Notes: generated by a model from the sequence alone, not told the origin. Numbered from the stretch's first letter, positions 7,541-20,086 are shown. The stretch: 64,000 nt of DNA from Martelella mediterranea DSM 17316 (GCF_002043005.1 NZ_CP020330.1:3676001-3740000); one strand, 5' to 3'. Made by a program: numbers and translations.

Positions 7541-8635
7541 ATGCTGACATTTCTGCGCGGTGAAATCCTGCTGCTGCAGGCGCTTCCGGCGGGCGCGCTC
7601 GCCTGGCTCCTCGAACATCAGGTCATGCATGCCGGCCAAGTCTATTCGCTGCTGGCCGCCGCCCTGCTCGTCGTTTCGATCGCCTGCGCCTCGATGCGCG
7701 TCGCCCACCATGCCGAAATCCTGGCCGCCAAGGCCGGCGATCCCTATGGCACCATGATCCTCACGCTCTCCGCCGTCACGGTGGAAGTGATCATCCTGGT
7801 GATCATGATGCGCGAGAGCGAGCAGCCCACGCTGGTGCGCGACACGATCTATGCCGCCGTCATGCTCGACATCAACGGCATTCTCGGACTGGCGGCGTTG
7901 CTCGGCGGCCTGAAGCACGGCGAGCAGCCCTATAATGACGATTCGGGAAAGACCTATTCGGTGATGATCATGACCGCCATGGGCATTTCCATGGTCGTGC
8001 CCGACTTCGTGCCGCAGGCAAGCTGGCATGTGTATTCCGGCTTCACCATCGCCGCCATGATCGCGCTCTACGCGCTGTTCCTGAAACTGCAGGTCGGCCA
8101 GCACAGCTATTTTTTCGCCTACCGCTATCCCCGGATGAAAAAAGCCACCGAAGGCGAGACCGGCCAGGCAGCGGAGGAAGGCTCGACCACCGTTTCGGTC
8201 ATCACCCTCATCGCCGGCGTCGCGGTGATCGGGTTGCTTGCGGAGTTCATGTCCGCCTTCCTCAATGACGGGCTGGAAGGAACCGGCGCTCCGCTGGCGC
8301 TGACCGCCATTCTGGTTGCCGCGATCGCCGCCGGGCCGGAAATCCTGACCGCGCTGCGGGCAGCCCTCGCCAATCGCATGCAGGCCGTCGTCAACATCGC
8401 GCTCGGCGCATCGCTTTCAACGGTGATCCTGACCGTGCCGGTGATCGAGGCGATCGCGCTTTTCACCGGCCAACCCTTCATCATGGCGATGACCCCGGTT
8501 CAGATCACCATGACCGCGATCACGCTGGTCGTCGCCGCCATCAACATCAATGACGGCGAGACCAACGCGATCGAGGGCATGACCCATTTCGTGCTGTTTG
8601 CGACCTTCATCATGCTCTCGATACTGGGCCTTTGA
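7541..8635 (+). CDS. ChaA-like calcium/cation:proton antiporter
   Basis: A 364-residue polytopic membrane protein of the CaCA superfamily with about ten hydrophobic segments. The two signature repeats are visible: GDPYGTMILTLSAVTVEVIIL in the first half and AAGPEILTALRAALANRMQ...NIALGASLST in the second, each with the acidic residue expected in the ion path. A charged central loop (KKATEGETGQAAEEGST) separates the halves. ChaA exports Ca2+ or Na+/K+ in exchange for protons at the inner membrane. A second, divergent paralogue lies at 26.2-27.4 kb. The 3' end overlaps the convergent SDR gene by 26 bases. Confidence 0.85.
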   Translation: MLTFLRGEILLLQALPAGALAWLLEHQVMHAGQVYSLLAAALLVVSIACASMRVAHHAEILAAKAGDPYGTMILTLSAVTVEVIILVIMMRESEQPTLVRDTIYAAVMLDINGILGLAALLGGLKHGEQPYNDDSGKTYSVMIMTAMGISMVVPDFVPQASWHVYSGFTIAAMIALYALFLKLQVGQHSYFFAYRYPRMKKATEGETGQAAEEGSTTVSVITLIAGVAVIGLLAEFMSAFLNDGLEGTGAPLALTAILVAAIAAGPEILTALRAALANRMQAVVNIALGASLSTVILTVPVIEAIALFTGQPFIMAMTPVQITMTAITLVVAAININDGETNAIEGMTHFVLFATFIMLSILGL

Positions 8636-9626
8636 GCATCGCGGGCGCGGCAGCACGCGGCACGGTGACGCCGATCTCCTCAAGCGCCGTGCGCACGGCG
8701 GTATCCAGCGGTGTGCGCGGCTCGTGACCGAGAACGGCCACCAGCTTGTCATTCTTCATGTGCATCGCCTCCTTCCAGAGATAGCGCACCTCCAGCACCT
8801 CGCGCATCAGCGTCATGAACGGCGCAAGCAGCGGCACCGCGAACCACGGAAAACGGCTGACTTTCAGCTTCGGATCGCCGGAGATACGGCGGATCGCCTC
8901 GACCATCTGCATGCCGTCGGCATCATAGAAGCCCTCGAAATGGTAGTTGGCGAATTTCGGCAACTGCCCTGCCCTGTCATTGAGCGCAGCAAAAGTTTCC
9001 GCGAGATCGGGCAGATAGGCCCATTGATGGCCGACGCCGGGCGTTGCCGGGTTGGTGATCCGGGTGAGCGGCACATGCGCCTTCACCATCTGACCGAACC
9101 AGCTATTGGCCGCAGCACCGCCGCCGAAAAAATCACCGGCGCGCACCAGAATGACCTGGGTGCCATCAAAGGCCGCTTCCCTGAGACGCTCTTCCACTGC
9201 GACCCGGATCAGTCCCTTGCGGGTGTGCGGGTTCTGCGGGCTCTCCTCGTTCGGATAGGGAAACACATCGCGGCCGAAATTATAGATCGTTCCGGGAAAC
9301 AGTATCCGGGCATTGGCAAGCCGCGCGGCGGCGATGGTGTTCTCCAGCATCGGCATAACCAGTCTATCCCAGTCCTTGTAACCAGGCGGGTTGACCCCGT
9401 GGAATATCAGCTCCGCGCCCCGCGCCGCGTTCTCCACGTCCTCACGGCGCATCGCGTCGCCCTTGATCCATTCATAATGCGCCAGACGACCGTCCAATCT
9501 GGACGGGTCGCGATTGAGCGCGCGGATATGGTAGCCGCGATCATTGAGCGCCCGGGCCACCGCGCCGCCAACGCCGCCCGTGGCTCCAAGAACAAGCGCC
9601 ACGGGTTGTCTGTTCATGTCTGACAT
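8610..9626 (-). CDS. NAD(P)-binding SDR/epimerase-like protein
   Basis: A 338-residue atypical short-chain dehydrogenase/epimerase. The N-terminal Rossmann motif VLGATGGVGGAVARAL is clear. The catalytic YxxxK appears altered: the region after FPGTIYNFG does not show a plain YxxxK, so a binding or non-classical role is possible. The start is the ATG at 9626 with GGAG 6 bases upstream; upstream in-frame ATGs lack this. It is divergent from a LysR gene 93 bases away, the usual layout of a LysR regulator with its target. Substrate unknown. Confidence 0.8.
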   Translation of the reverse strand: MSDMNRQPVALVLGATGGVGGAVARALNDRGYHIRALNRDPSRLDGRLAHYEWIKGDAMRREDVENAARGAELIFHGVNPPGYKDWDRLVMPMLENTIAAARLANARILFPGTIYNFGRDVFPYPNEESPQNPHTRKGLIRVAVEERLREAAFDGTQVILVRAGDFFGGGAAANSWFGQMVKAHVPLTRITNPATPGVGHQWAYLPDLAETFAALNDRAGQLPKFANYHFEGFYDADGMQMVEAIRRISGDPKLKVSRFPWFAVPLLAPFMTLMREVLEVRYLWKEAMHMKNDKLVAVLGHEPRTPLDTAVRTALEEIGVTVPRAAAPAMLKGPVSRA

Positions 9627-9719
9627 TGCCATCTCCTTCATTCGAGTGTGACCGCAATATCGGGGCAAACTGCGTTAAACGGAATTGTATAAAATCGTGC
9701 CATTGGTATACATAATTTT

Positions 9720-10625
9720 ATGGATACGCAGAGTTGGGATTATTACCGCACCTTTCTGGCGGTGCTTGAAAGCGGATCGCTTTCCGGCGCCGCGCGGCGT
9801 CTGGGCCTGACCCAGCCGACCGTTGGCCGCCATATCGAGGCGCTGGAGCGCGACGCCGGCCAGCAGCTCTTCACCCGCTCGCAGCGCGGACTGGAGCCGA
9901 CCGACACCGCGCGGGCCATGAAACCGCTGGCCGAGGCGATGGCGGCCTCAGCCGACGCCATGCGCCGGGCCTCTTCCGAGACTCGCGACGAAGTCTCCGG
10001 GAGCGTTCGCATCAGCGCCTCCGACGTGATTTCCATCGAGGTCCTGCCCGGCATTCTTGCGCCCGTGATGGCTGCCTACCCCCGGCTCGAGTTCGAATTG
10101 TCGGTCTCCGACGCGCTCGAGGACCTGTTGAACAGGAAGGCCGATATCGCGCTCCGGCTCGTGGAGCCCACCCAGGCGGCCCTTGTGGTGCGCCATGTCG
10201 GCAAGATCCCGATTGGCTGCTTTGCCCGCAAAGAGGTCGTTGCCCGCTTCGGCGCCCCGCAGACGATCGACGACCTGAAAGCGGTGCCGACCATCGGCTT
10301 CGATCGCGAACTGGCCTATGTGCGCGATATGATGGAGGGTTTTCCCGAGCTTGCCCTGCCCGATTTCAGCTTCCGCTCCGACAGCAACCTCGCCCAGCTT
10401 GCCGCCATTCGCACCGGTTGCGGTTTCGGATTTTGCCAGCATCCGCTCGGCGAGCGCGATCCCGCGCTCATCGAAGTGCTGCATGGCCAGATCCCGTTTC
10501 AGCTTCCGCTCTGGATCGCCATGCATGAGGATCTGCGCCGTTCACCCCGCTGTCGCGTCGTCTTCGATGCCCTGGTCAAGGGCATGTCCGCCTATATCAG
10601 AACGCCTGAAGCGTCAGGCGATTAG
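9720..10625 (+). CDS. LysR-family transcriptional regulator
   Basis: A 301-residue regulator with an N-terminal HTH (SWDYYRTFLAVLESGSLSGA and LTQPTVGRHIEALE, residues 5-62) and a LysR substrate-binding domain (VRISASDVISIEVLPGIL onward). It faces the SDR gene across 93 bases that contain an AT-rich stretch (ATTGGTATACATAATTTTA) just before the start codon, a plausible autoregulatory site. Effector unknown. It is probably a local regulator of the SDR gene. Confidence 0.88.
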   Translation: MDTQSWDYYRTFLAVLESGSLSGAARRLGLTQPTVGRHIEALERDAGQQLFTRSQRGLEPTDTARAMKPLAEAMAASADAMRRASSETRDEVSGSVRISASDVISIEVLPGILAPVMAAYPRLEFELSVSDALEDLLNRKADIALRLVEPTQAALVVRHVGKIPIGCFARKEVVARFGAPQTIDDLKAVPTIGFDRELAYVRDMMEGFPELALPDFSFRSDSNLAQLAAIRTGCGFGFCQHPLGERDPALIEVLHGQIPFQLPLWIAMHEDLRRSPRCRVVFDALVKGMSAYIRTPEASGD

Positions 10626-10643
10626 TCGGCATCGCCCGGCGCT

Positions 10644-11777
10644 TTAACGTGCGCCATTTTCTACGTAGCGTTCGAGTATGAGATGCCATTGCTGGGATTC
10701 GAGCGTTTGCAGGATTGCAATGTTGATCGCGTTGCGCGCGGGATCGTTCAGAGGAAGGATCAGGGCGTAGTTCTGCTGCATGAACTCCAGATTGCTGAGA
10801 TAGAGGTCACGGTAATTGTCGAGCGACCACTGCAGGATCGCACGGTCATAAACGAGCGCGTCGATATCGTGACTTTCAAGCGCATCAAGGCCGGCGGAAA
10901 CTGTATCGAAAGAGGTCACTGAAATATTGAGAAGGCCGAGCTCGGCGGCCGCCGGCGATTCGGTGATCGTGCCGACCGTCAGCCCGGAAAGGTCCCGGAT
11001 ATTGTCAACGAAATTGGTGTGCAGTGACGAGGTCAGCCCGGCAGCCAGCTGCGCGGTGGTGATCGCGGCGAGGATAAGGGCCGTGAACATCCAGGCCATC
11101 GCCAGCAGCCTGCCGAAGAAGGTCACCGGCGCCTTGTCGCCGTAGCCCACCGTGGTCATCGTCACGGTCGCCCACCAGAAGCCGGAAAACACGCCGCGCG
11201 CCGGTCGCGGCTCGAACTGTTCGGGATTGGCCCGCCGCTCCAGAAGCCATATCAGCGCGCCGATGACGAAGACCGGGCCGGTCAGCAGGCCGAGCATGTA
11301 GAGAAAGGCCGGCGACGTCAGAAGCTCGAACATCATCGTCGGTCCGATCTTGTCGACGACGCGAAGCGCGACGCCAAGGTCGCCGCTGTAATAGGGCACC
11401 GAGAAATCGATCACCGCCTCGTCGGCGGCATTGATCGGCACTCCGCCCAGCGCCATGTCGAGCTTCCCGCCGGCCACATCCGGCACCATCGCGTCCGGCG
11501 TGGATTCCACCAAGCGGTATTCCTTGCCGATACGGCGGCTGAGCGCATCCAGCAAGTCTATGCCGAGCCCGTACCAACTGCCATCCTTGTCCTGCATGGC
11601 ATAAGGCGGAAGGGCATACACGCCGACGGTCATGGGTTCATCGGCAGTTGCCTTTGAGGCCGTAGCGCTCTGGGCGCTGGCTGAACCGCCAGCGGCAATC
11701 AGCAGCAGACAGGCCGCCAGAACAAGGTGGCGCAACAAAGCGTTGGCTTGGCAAGTGTGGCGCATGATCTCCCGCAT
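10644..11777 (-). CDS. prokaryotic ionotropic glutamate receptor-like ligand-gated channel (GluR0 type)
   Basis: About 377 residues. The order is: signal peptide (LVLAACLLLIAAGGSASA, about 18-36), ligand-binding lobe S1 (about 48-145), membrane helix M1 (157-180), a pore loop with the potassium-filter motif TVGYGD (209-214), M2 (223-248) and lobe S2 (265 to end). M2 ends TTAQLAAGLTSS, matching the SYTANLAAF signature of animal glutamate receptors. This is the GluR0 layout: a bacterial solute-binding protein split by a two-helix K+ channel. The usual ligand-carboxylate arginine is Asp119 here (INAADEAVIDFS), so the ligand may not be a simple amino acid. VYD (Asp311) could bind an amino group. 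An alternative start is the ATG at 11765. Confidence 0.87.
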   Translation of the reverse strand: MREIMRHTCQANALLRHLVLAACLLLIAAGGSASAQSATASKATADEPMTVGVYALPPYAMQDKDGSWYGLGIDLLDALSRRIGKEYRLVESTPDAMVPDVAGGKLDMALGGVPINAADEAVIDFSVPYYSGDLGVALRVVDKIGPTMMFELLTSPAFLYMLGLLTGPVFVIGALIWLLERRANPEQFEPRPARGVFSGFWWATVTMTTVGYGDKAPVTFFGRLLAMAWMFTALILAAITTAQLAAGLTSSLHTNFVDNIRDLSGLTVGTITESPAAAELGLLNISVTSFDTVSAGLDALESHDIDALVYDRAILQWSLDNYRDLYLSNLEFMQQNYALILPLNDPARNAINIAILQTLESQQWHLILERYVENGAR

Positions 11778-11927
11778 TCGTTGAAACCCCGTGCCGCCTG
11801 AAGACAGTCGGGCAGGCGCGGCACAGTCTATAACGTCATCAAGTTGCAACCCGCAACGAAAAAGGGCGCGCCCTGCGGCACGCCCCGTTGTCAAATCGCG
11901 CTTCGTAACAAAGCCGGAGCGCGGGCC

Positions 11928-13253
<1,326 letters not shown>

Positions 13254-13422
13254 TCAGGGCGCAACCGCAGATATTCCGCCGCCTCAACGCCTGTGGCGGC
13301 ACAAATCCCCTCCCATGATTCCGCCTCAAAATGGTTCGTGTTGGACCACCTTTCACCCAGAAGACGACGCATTTACATGGCGTTATGGCCATGCGCTGAA
13401 ACATTGCCGAAGGAGAAGGCAT

Positions 13423-13809
13423 ATGAGGATGGTCAAACGGATGGCGAGAGGGATCGCCAGGCGCTCGATTTTCATCAAACGCGGGATTTTTGCTTTTGCC
13501 ACGCTGCCGGTCCTGACGGCGTTCGCGCCGGCCGGGGCTTCCGCCGAGCAAGCATGGCAGGCCGCCCCTCTTTCGGGAACGAATGGCGGGGCGATGCTGT
13601 TTGACGGCTACCTGCCCTTCTCCTCGCCGGGCGGCAGCGCGCTGCAGGGCCTTCTGTCCCACACCGCCGCGCGCGACCTGATGATCGCGGCGATGTTCGC
13701 GATCTGCCTCGCCATGGTCTTCGGTGCGTCCTATCTCTGGCGCGAAAATGTGAGCCATCTGAAGGCCGACGCCGAACGCAGGCAACGCAACGAGTTCGAG
13801 GACTTCTGA
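13423..13809 (+). CDS. small exported or membrane protein of unknown function
   Basis: A 128-residue protein. It starts with a very basic n-region (MRMVKRMARGIARR) followed by a hydrophobic stretch ending APAGASAEQ, a likely signal peptide or first membrane helix. After a polar loop a second hydrophobic helix appears (LMIAAMFAICLAMVFGASYLW, about residues 86-108), followed by a charged cytoplasmic tail (ENVSHLKADAERRQRNEFEDF). The start is set by GGAG 7 bases upstream. Topology suggests a bitopic protein with a small periplasmic domain. I do not recognise a family. Confidence 0.65.
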   Translation: MRMVKRMARGIARRSIFIKRGIFAFATLPVLTAFAPAGASAEQAWQAAPLSGTNGGAMLFDGYLPFSSPGGSALQGLLSHTAARDLMIAAMFAICLAMVFGASYLWRENVSHLKADAERRQRNEFEDF

Positions 13810-13916
13810 ACAGAAGCCTCGCGATCCGAGTCGCGGCTCACGGGTTTGTGTAGACCGCGCCACTTGAGCGGCGGGCAGAGCGCCATACGTCACCGGTAAA
13901 ACGAGAGGAGACTTTG

Positions 13917-15029
13917 ATGAAAGCCACCCCCGTCCTGGCCGGCATGATCGCGGCCCTAGCATTTTCGCCGTTTCCTTCGATAGCGCAGGAGGCGAGCCCG
14001 CCGCTCGAGGTCGAGCGTATCGCCGATGGTCTTGTCCACCCCTGGGCCGTCGAGGTTCTGCCCGATGGCGCCTATCTGGTCACCGAGCGGCCGGGCCGCC
14101 TCAACATCGTTTCCAAGGATGGCGCGACGCAGAAGGTGAGCGGCGTGCCCGACGTCTATTCCGCCGGCCAGGGCGGTCTGCTCGATGTCGGGCTCGATCC
14201 CGGCTTCAGCGAAAACGGCCGCATCTATCTGACCGCCTCCGTTTCCGGCGACGGCGGCCAGGGAACGGCGGTCTTCCGCGCAACGCTCGACCGTCAGCAG
14301 GCGCGCCTTGAAAACGTCAGCCAGATTTTCGAGATGAACCGCTTTTCCGGCACCAACCGTCATTTCGGCTCGCGCATTGCGATCGACAGCGCCGGCAACC
14401 TGTTCTTCGGCATCGGCGATCGCGGCGAAAGCGAGCGGGCGCAGGATCCGGCCGATCACGCCGGCTCGATCCTCCACATCACGCCCGAGGGCGGCATTCC
14501 GCAAGACAATCCCACGCCCTCGGGCTGGGAGCCGGAAATCTGGTCGATCGGCCACCGCAACCCGCAGGGCATCACCATCGATCCGGAGACGGACACGCTC
14601 TACACCGTTGAACACGGCGCGCGCGGCGGCGATGAGATCAACATACCGCGCGCGGGCCAGAACTATGGCTGGCCGGAAATCTCCTACGGCGTGCATTATT
14701 CGGGCGCGACGATCGGACAGGGCACCGAGGCGCCCGGCCTTGAACAGCCGCTCTACTACTGGGATCCGTCGATCGCGCCGGGCGCGATCGCGGTCTACCG
14801 TGGCGATATGTTTCCGGAATGGGACGGGGATTTCCTGGTCACCGCGCTGAAGGACCAGTTGCTGGCCCATATCGGCCTTGACGAGAGCGGCATGCCCGCG
14901 ACCGAAAACCGGCTGTTTGCCGGTGAATTCGGCCGGCTGCGCGACGTGAAGGTCGCGCCCGACGGCGCGATCCTGCTGGTGACGGACGAGCCCGACGGCG
15001 CGCTGTTGCGGGTCTACCGGGCGGAGTGA
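13917..15029 (+). CDS. secreted PQQ-dependent aldose sugar dehydrogenase (YliI-like)
   Basis: A 370-residue periplasmic protein with a signal peptide (MKATPVLAGMIAALAFSPFPSIA). The six-bladed propeller of soluble glucose/sorbosone dehydrogenases is indicated by HPWAVEVLPDGAYLVTERPGRL, the AGQGGLLDVGLDPGF blade, the GTNRHFGSRIAID segment with its catalytic-type His, SIGHRNPQG, EHGARGGDEIN and NYGWP. Members oxidise aldoses with PQQ and calcium. The start ATG follows GAGGAG directly. It is convergent with the DUF1176 gene, leaving only 3 bases between stop codons. Confidence 0.88.
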   Translation: MKATPVLAGMIAALAFSPFPSIAQEASPPLEVERIADGLVHPWAVEVLPDGAYLVTERPGRLNIVSKDGATQKVSGVPDVYSAGQGGLLDVGLDPGFSENGRIYLTASVSGDGGQGTAVFRATLDRQQARLENVSQIFEMNRFSGTNRHFGSRIAIDSAGNLFFGIGDRGESERAQDPADHAGSILHITPEGGIPQDNPTPSGWEPEIWSIGHRNPQGITIDPETDTLYTVEHGARGGDEINIPRAGQNYGWPEISYGVHYSGATIGQGTEAPGLEQPLYYWDPSIAPGAIAVYRGDMFPEWDGDFLVTALKDQLLAHIGLDESGMPATENRLFAGEFGRLRDVKVAPDGAILLVTDEPDGALLRVYRAE

Positions 15030-15032
15030 GCG

Positions 15033-16130
15033 TCAGCGCTCCTCCCTCTCGTCCGCCGTCATCTGCGGGCGCCAGATCTCCGGCCAGTTTTCCGGGCCGA
15101 TATCGACGCCGTCACACGCCGTCTTGGAGCGCTCCAGCGTGAGCGCCAGCGGGTTGCCGGCGGCGGCCTCGTTGATCGTCCAGTAATGCGCCAACCCGCA
15201 ATCGCCGAGCCCGCGGCCGAGATAGACCGAGGACAACAGCTTTTCCTTGAGATCGAAATTGACGTTGTAGACGGTATCAAGAACGGTGATGCCGGCATCG
15301 CTGACATTGGGAAATTCCGCGCGGTGGAACTCGTCATCCTTGCCGACATAGAGCTGGTAGGGCTGGTTATACGCGCCGGAGGGCCCGCAGGGCAGAAGCA
15401 TGATGGTGCTCTTGCCGGTATTGAAGGCGAAGGCATCCGCCTGATCGATATGGGACTGATCGGTATAGCAAGCGCTTTCGGGGTCGCTCAGATTGCGCAG
15501 GATCGAGGGCGGGAGCTCATCATAGCTGTCGATCGTCCAGACATCGACGCTTTCTGGCGGCGTCTTCTCCCCGACATCGATCAGGGCATCGGTGCGGCCG
15601 CCGCGGCCCTGCCAATCATCGATGAAACGGGCGGCATCGGAAAGCCCGGTCAGCACGATCTCCGAGGAAAACGATCCGATCCCGCCCTCATAGCGGATCG
15701 TCGCCCTGGTGCCATCGGCCATCTTGCGGAACAGCGCCACCAGCACCTCGGGCTCGTTGACGCCGAACATGCCAAGCGCATCCTCCCGCACGAGGTCCGC
15801 TATGTCGGCCGAAAATCCCGTGACGCCATCGACCGCGATGGTGATCGCGCCGGAGGCATCGCCCCGCGGCAGGAACCCGGGCGGATAAGGAATGCTGAGG
15901 GTGAGCGGGGCCGAAGGCGCGACCGAGCGCTGCCACTGGATTGCGGCCAGCGTGGCGCCGCCGCTTGCGCCGGCGGCCGACGTCAGCGAGATGTTGCAGG
16001 TATAGGCGTTGTTGCAGCTGACCGCCCAACCCTCGATCTGGCGATACTCGAACGCGCGCGCGCCGACAGGCGGGAAAGAGCAGACCACGACAACAGACGC
16101 AAGAAAGCGTATGAACATGTCACGACGCAT
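15033..16130 (-). CDS. DUF1176 domain secreted protein
   Basis: About 365 residues, with a signal peptide (MFIRFLASVVVVCSFPPVGARA) and a mature domain starting FEYRQIEGWAVSCNNAYTCNISL. The conserved C-terminal block (ACYTDQSHIDQA, MLLPCGPSGAYNQPYQLYVG, LGDCGLAHYW) matches DUF1176, a periplasmic family of unknown function. Several paired cysteines suggest disulfides. The start at 16130 has GGGGG 6 bases upstream; an ATG at 16118 is possible. No operon partner is seen. Confidence 0.75.
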   Translation of the reverse strand: MRRDMFIRFLASVVVVCSFPPVGARAFEYRQIEGWAVSCNNAYTCNISLTSAAGASGGATLAAIQWQRSVAPSAPLTLSIPYPPGFLPRGDASGAITIAVDGVTGFSADIADLVREDALGMFGVNEPEVLVALFRKMADGTRATIRYEGGIGSFSSEIVLTGLSDAARFIDDWQGRGGRTDALIDVGEKTPPESVDVWTIDSYDELPPSILRNLSDPESACYTDQSHIDQADAFAFNTGKSTIMLLPCGPSGAYNQPYQLYVGKDDEFHRAEFPNVSDAGITVLDTVYNVNFDLKEKLLSSVYLGRGLGDCGLAHYWTINEAAAGNPLALTLERSKTACDGVDIGPENWPEIWRPQMTADEREER

Positions 16131-16690
16131 GGCGGACCCCCGATATTTGCCAGTCAAGTATTTGCGCACCGCCCGCGCGCTCGTCATGCTTGGCCGGTTA
16201 CTCGCTCCTACACCAGCTTCGTCGGCAAAAGCTAGGCCCGGCCCGGTTAGGTCACAGGCTTTGTAGACCTCCCCTCATCCAAGGGTAGCACAGGGCGAAC
16301 GCTTTGACACAGTATAACCCAAACTAGTTCCGTCTAATCATCTGATTAGAGCCGGATAATACACAAATACCCGGCCGCGAACGCAACCTGAAGGTCCGAT
16401 TCCAAAGTTTCGCTTGCCAAAAACCCGCAAACACCGCATTCTGTTCATGTTCGGGCATTTTGCGAGCACGGGAAGACCATATAATCTGATGCGCGCCGGA
16501 AACGCTAATTTTTCGGGCGGACCTTGATTTGGCCTGCTTTCGTTGTCCAGGCAAATCGGAACCCGCGGTAATAAAAGGCACCTTTCCTCCAAATTCGAGA
16601 AACGCCTGCGCTGCCCCTCAGGGCAAAACGAGCATCGAAATATCTGCCCCTCCATCAGCAATCGGATGGGCGAGAAAAGGACCTTGAAGC
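16131..16690. other. 560-base intergenic region before cspA
   Basis: No convincing gene. It holds a perfect palindrome TCTAATCA-TC-TGATTAGA (16333-16350). The last 150 bases probably form the long leader typical of cold-shock genes; an AAGGACC Shine-Dalgarno sits just before cspA. Confidence 0.5.
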
Positions 16691-16906
16691 ATGGCCGAAA
16701 CTGGCATCGTAAAGTTTTTCAATACCGACAAGGGGTACGGTTTCATCAAGCCGGACAATGGCGGCGCGGACATCTTCGTCCATATCTCCGCCGTTCAGTC
16801 GTCCGGGCTGACGGGACTGACCGAAAATCAGAAGGTCAGCTACGACACCGAGCCGGACCGCCGCGGCAAGGGCCCCAAGGCCGTCAACCTGCAGGTCACG
16901 GAATAG
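16691..16906 (+). CDS. cspA: cold-shock protein, CspA family
   Basis: A 71-residue single cold-shock domain, an OB-fold single-stranded nucleic-acid binder acting as an RNA chaperone. RNP1 (KGYGFIKP, residues 14-21) and RNP2 (DIFVHI, 28-33) are intact, and the length is exact for the family. AAGGACC precedes the ATG by about 7 bases. Whether it is cold-induced or constitutive cannot be told; the long untranslated upstream region is compatible with cold regulation. The paralogue identity is not determined. Confidence 0.95.
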   Translation: MAETGIVKFFNTDKGYGFIKPDNGGADIFVHISAVQSSGLTGLTENQKVSYDTEPDRRGKGPKAVNLQVTE

Positions 16907-16935
16907 GTTTCTGTTCCCTGCGCCACAACGCCTTG

Positions 16936-16961
16936 AACCGGCGCGCGGCAGGGCGCCGGTT
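16936..16961 (+). terminator. hairpin terminator candidate after cspA
   Basis: AACCGGCGC and GCGCCGGTT form a perfect 9-bp stem with an 8-base loop, 30 bases after the cspA stop. Only two T follow, so Rho-independent strength is uncertain. Confidence 0.5.
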
Positions 16962-17152
16962 TGCTGGTGGTCTGGCGGCAGACACCCCTTACGTGAGGCG
17001 AAGTATTCCCCGGTTTTGCCCATCGGACTCCTGAGGGGCGAACAAGGTTCTGACGCCTCACCTGAAACTAGCAGTTCGTGGTCATTCCATAGGCAGGAAG
17101 CCCATCCTCCAAGCGGAATTCAGTTGGCGTGCAAGCCAATCCTTTCTTCGGG

Positions 17153-17187
17153 CGTCATCCTCGGGCTTGACCCGAGGATCTAATCAC
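17153..17187. repeat. half copy of the nested palindromic element
   Basis: The left end of the 152-bp element family is preserved: CGTCATCCTCGGG, a CTTGA loop, CCCGAGGATCTAATCAC. The similarity fades after a short CGAGCGGCG remnant and there is no right end, so this is a decayed copy. Confidence 0.75.
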
Positions 17188-17420
17188 CGCTCCGCACGAG
17201 CGGCGTTCGCGCCTTCCAATGATTTGGATTCAAATAGATTCCCCTCCCCGATACGCCTGTCGCGCTGAAACGTGCTTGGATGCTCGGGACAGGCCCGAAC
17301 GAGACGGCGGCGGGTGAGGTTTGCTTTGTCAGGAGGAAAAAACCGGCCTCTCACCCGGATTCAGACTGCTGACAAACTCCTGAATCTGCAGTTTGACACC
17401 TTCCTGACCTTCCTCACAAG

Positions 17421-17536
17421 GGTCATGCTCGGACTTGATCCGAGCATCCAGGCGACCTAAGCCATTGAATTTGATAAGAGCTATTGCGAAGCCTTGCCGC
17501 GCTGCCTGGATCCTCGTGTCAAGCACGAGGATGACG
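17421..17536. repeat. divergent 116-bp nested palindromic element
   Basis: Left end: GCTCGG-ACTTGAT-CCGAGC flanked by GGTCAT and ATCCAGG. Right end: CCTCGTG-TCAAG-CACGAGG flanked by CCTGGAT and ATGACG. Each end is its own palindrome although the two ends differ from one another. The spacer is shorter than in the 152-bp copies and unrelated to theirs. Confidence 0.7.
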
Positions 17537-17568
17537 CCGAATTTGAGGACAGGTTTCTCAACAAACTG

Positions 17569-17590
17569 AACCCGGCCTCTCAGCCGGGTT
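17569..17590 (-). terminator. rpoD terminator hairpin
   Basis: AACCCGGC and GCCGGGTT form a perfect 8-bp stem with a 6-base loop, 31 bases downstream of the rpoD stop on the minus strand. Downstream (cagtttgttg) there is only a modest T-rich stretch. Confidence 0.6.
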
Positions 17591-17620
17591 TCTCGTTATT
17601 GCAGATCGGCTTTCGCCATC

Positions 17621-19672
<2,052 letters not shown>

Positions 19673-20086
19673 AAATATTGTTTCCCTGACGCTTTGTCGC
19701 TGTTGCCAAGCGGCATACCGGCAAATGATTAAGGACCTCTTTTGCGAGGTCTGCCGGATTTAAAAAACCACACATGAACAGGACAGTCTTCAACGCGGCG
19801 GTTTTCGCTACCCCCGGTGAATGCTGTCCAGATCATGAAAATGTGCTGCTCACTGCCATCCGAACTGGTGATTCCCAGATTTTCGCCATCCGTCAAGCGT
19901 CAATTGTGTATTTGCGCGATTTCATATCGAAAATCCGCCGGTGAAACGCTTCTGACGATGACAGGAACCGATGCAGCTTCTCTGTCGGCCCTAGAAACGT
20001 TAATTTAGATTGCTTCGCCGCAAATACAAGTGGCGGCTGAAAGGAATCGGTTCGGACGCATCCCGAAATTGCCGCTTGAAGACCCC
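19673..20086. other. dnaG-rpoD intergenic region
   Basis: 414 bases without a gene, probably holding the rpoD promoter. On the minus strand two overlapping TTGACG hexamers (19891-19903) are candidate -35 elements, but no good -10 is found at 17 bases. No other structure seen. Confidence 0.4.

Larger units (their letters stand above)
16962..17620. other. repeat-rich intergenic region between cspA and rpoD
   Basis: No gene is supported. The stretch contains a half copy (17153-17187) and a full divergent copy (17421-17536) of the nested palindromic element family, plus the rpoD terminator hairpin, all listed separately. Confidence 0.6.

Noticed and set aside
16543-17034. 163-codon frame overlapping cspA
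   Set aside because: It overlaps the whole of cspA in another frame; cspA is unmistakable.
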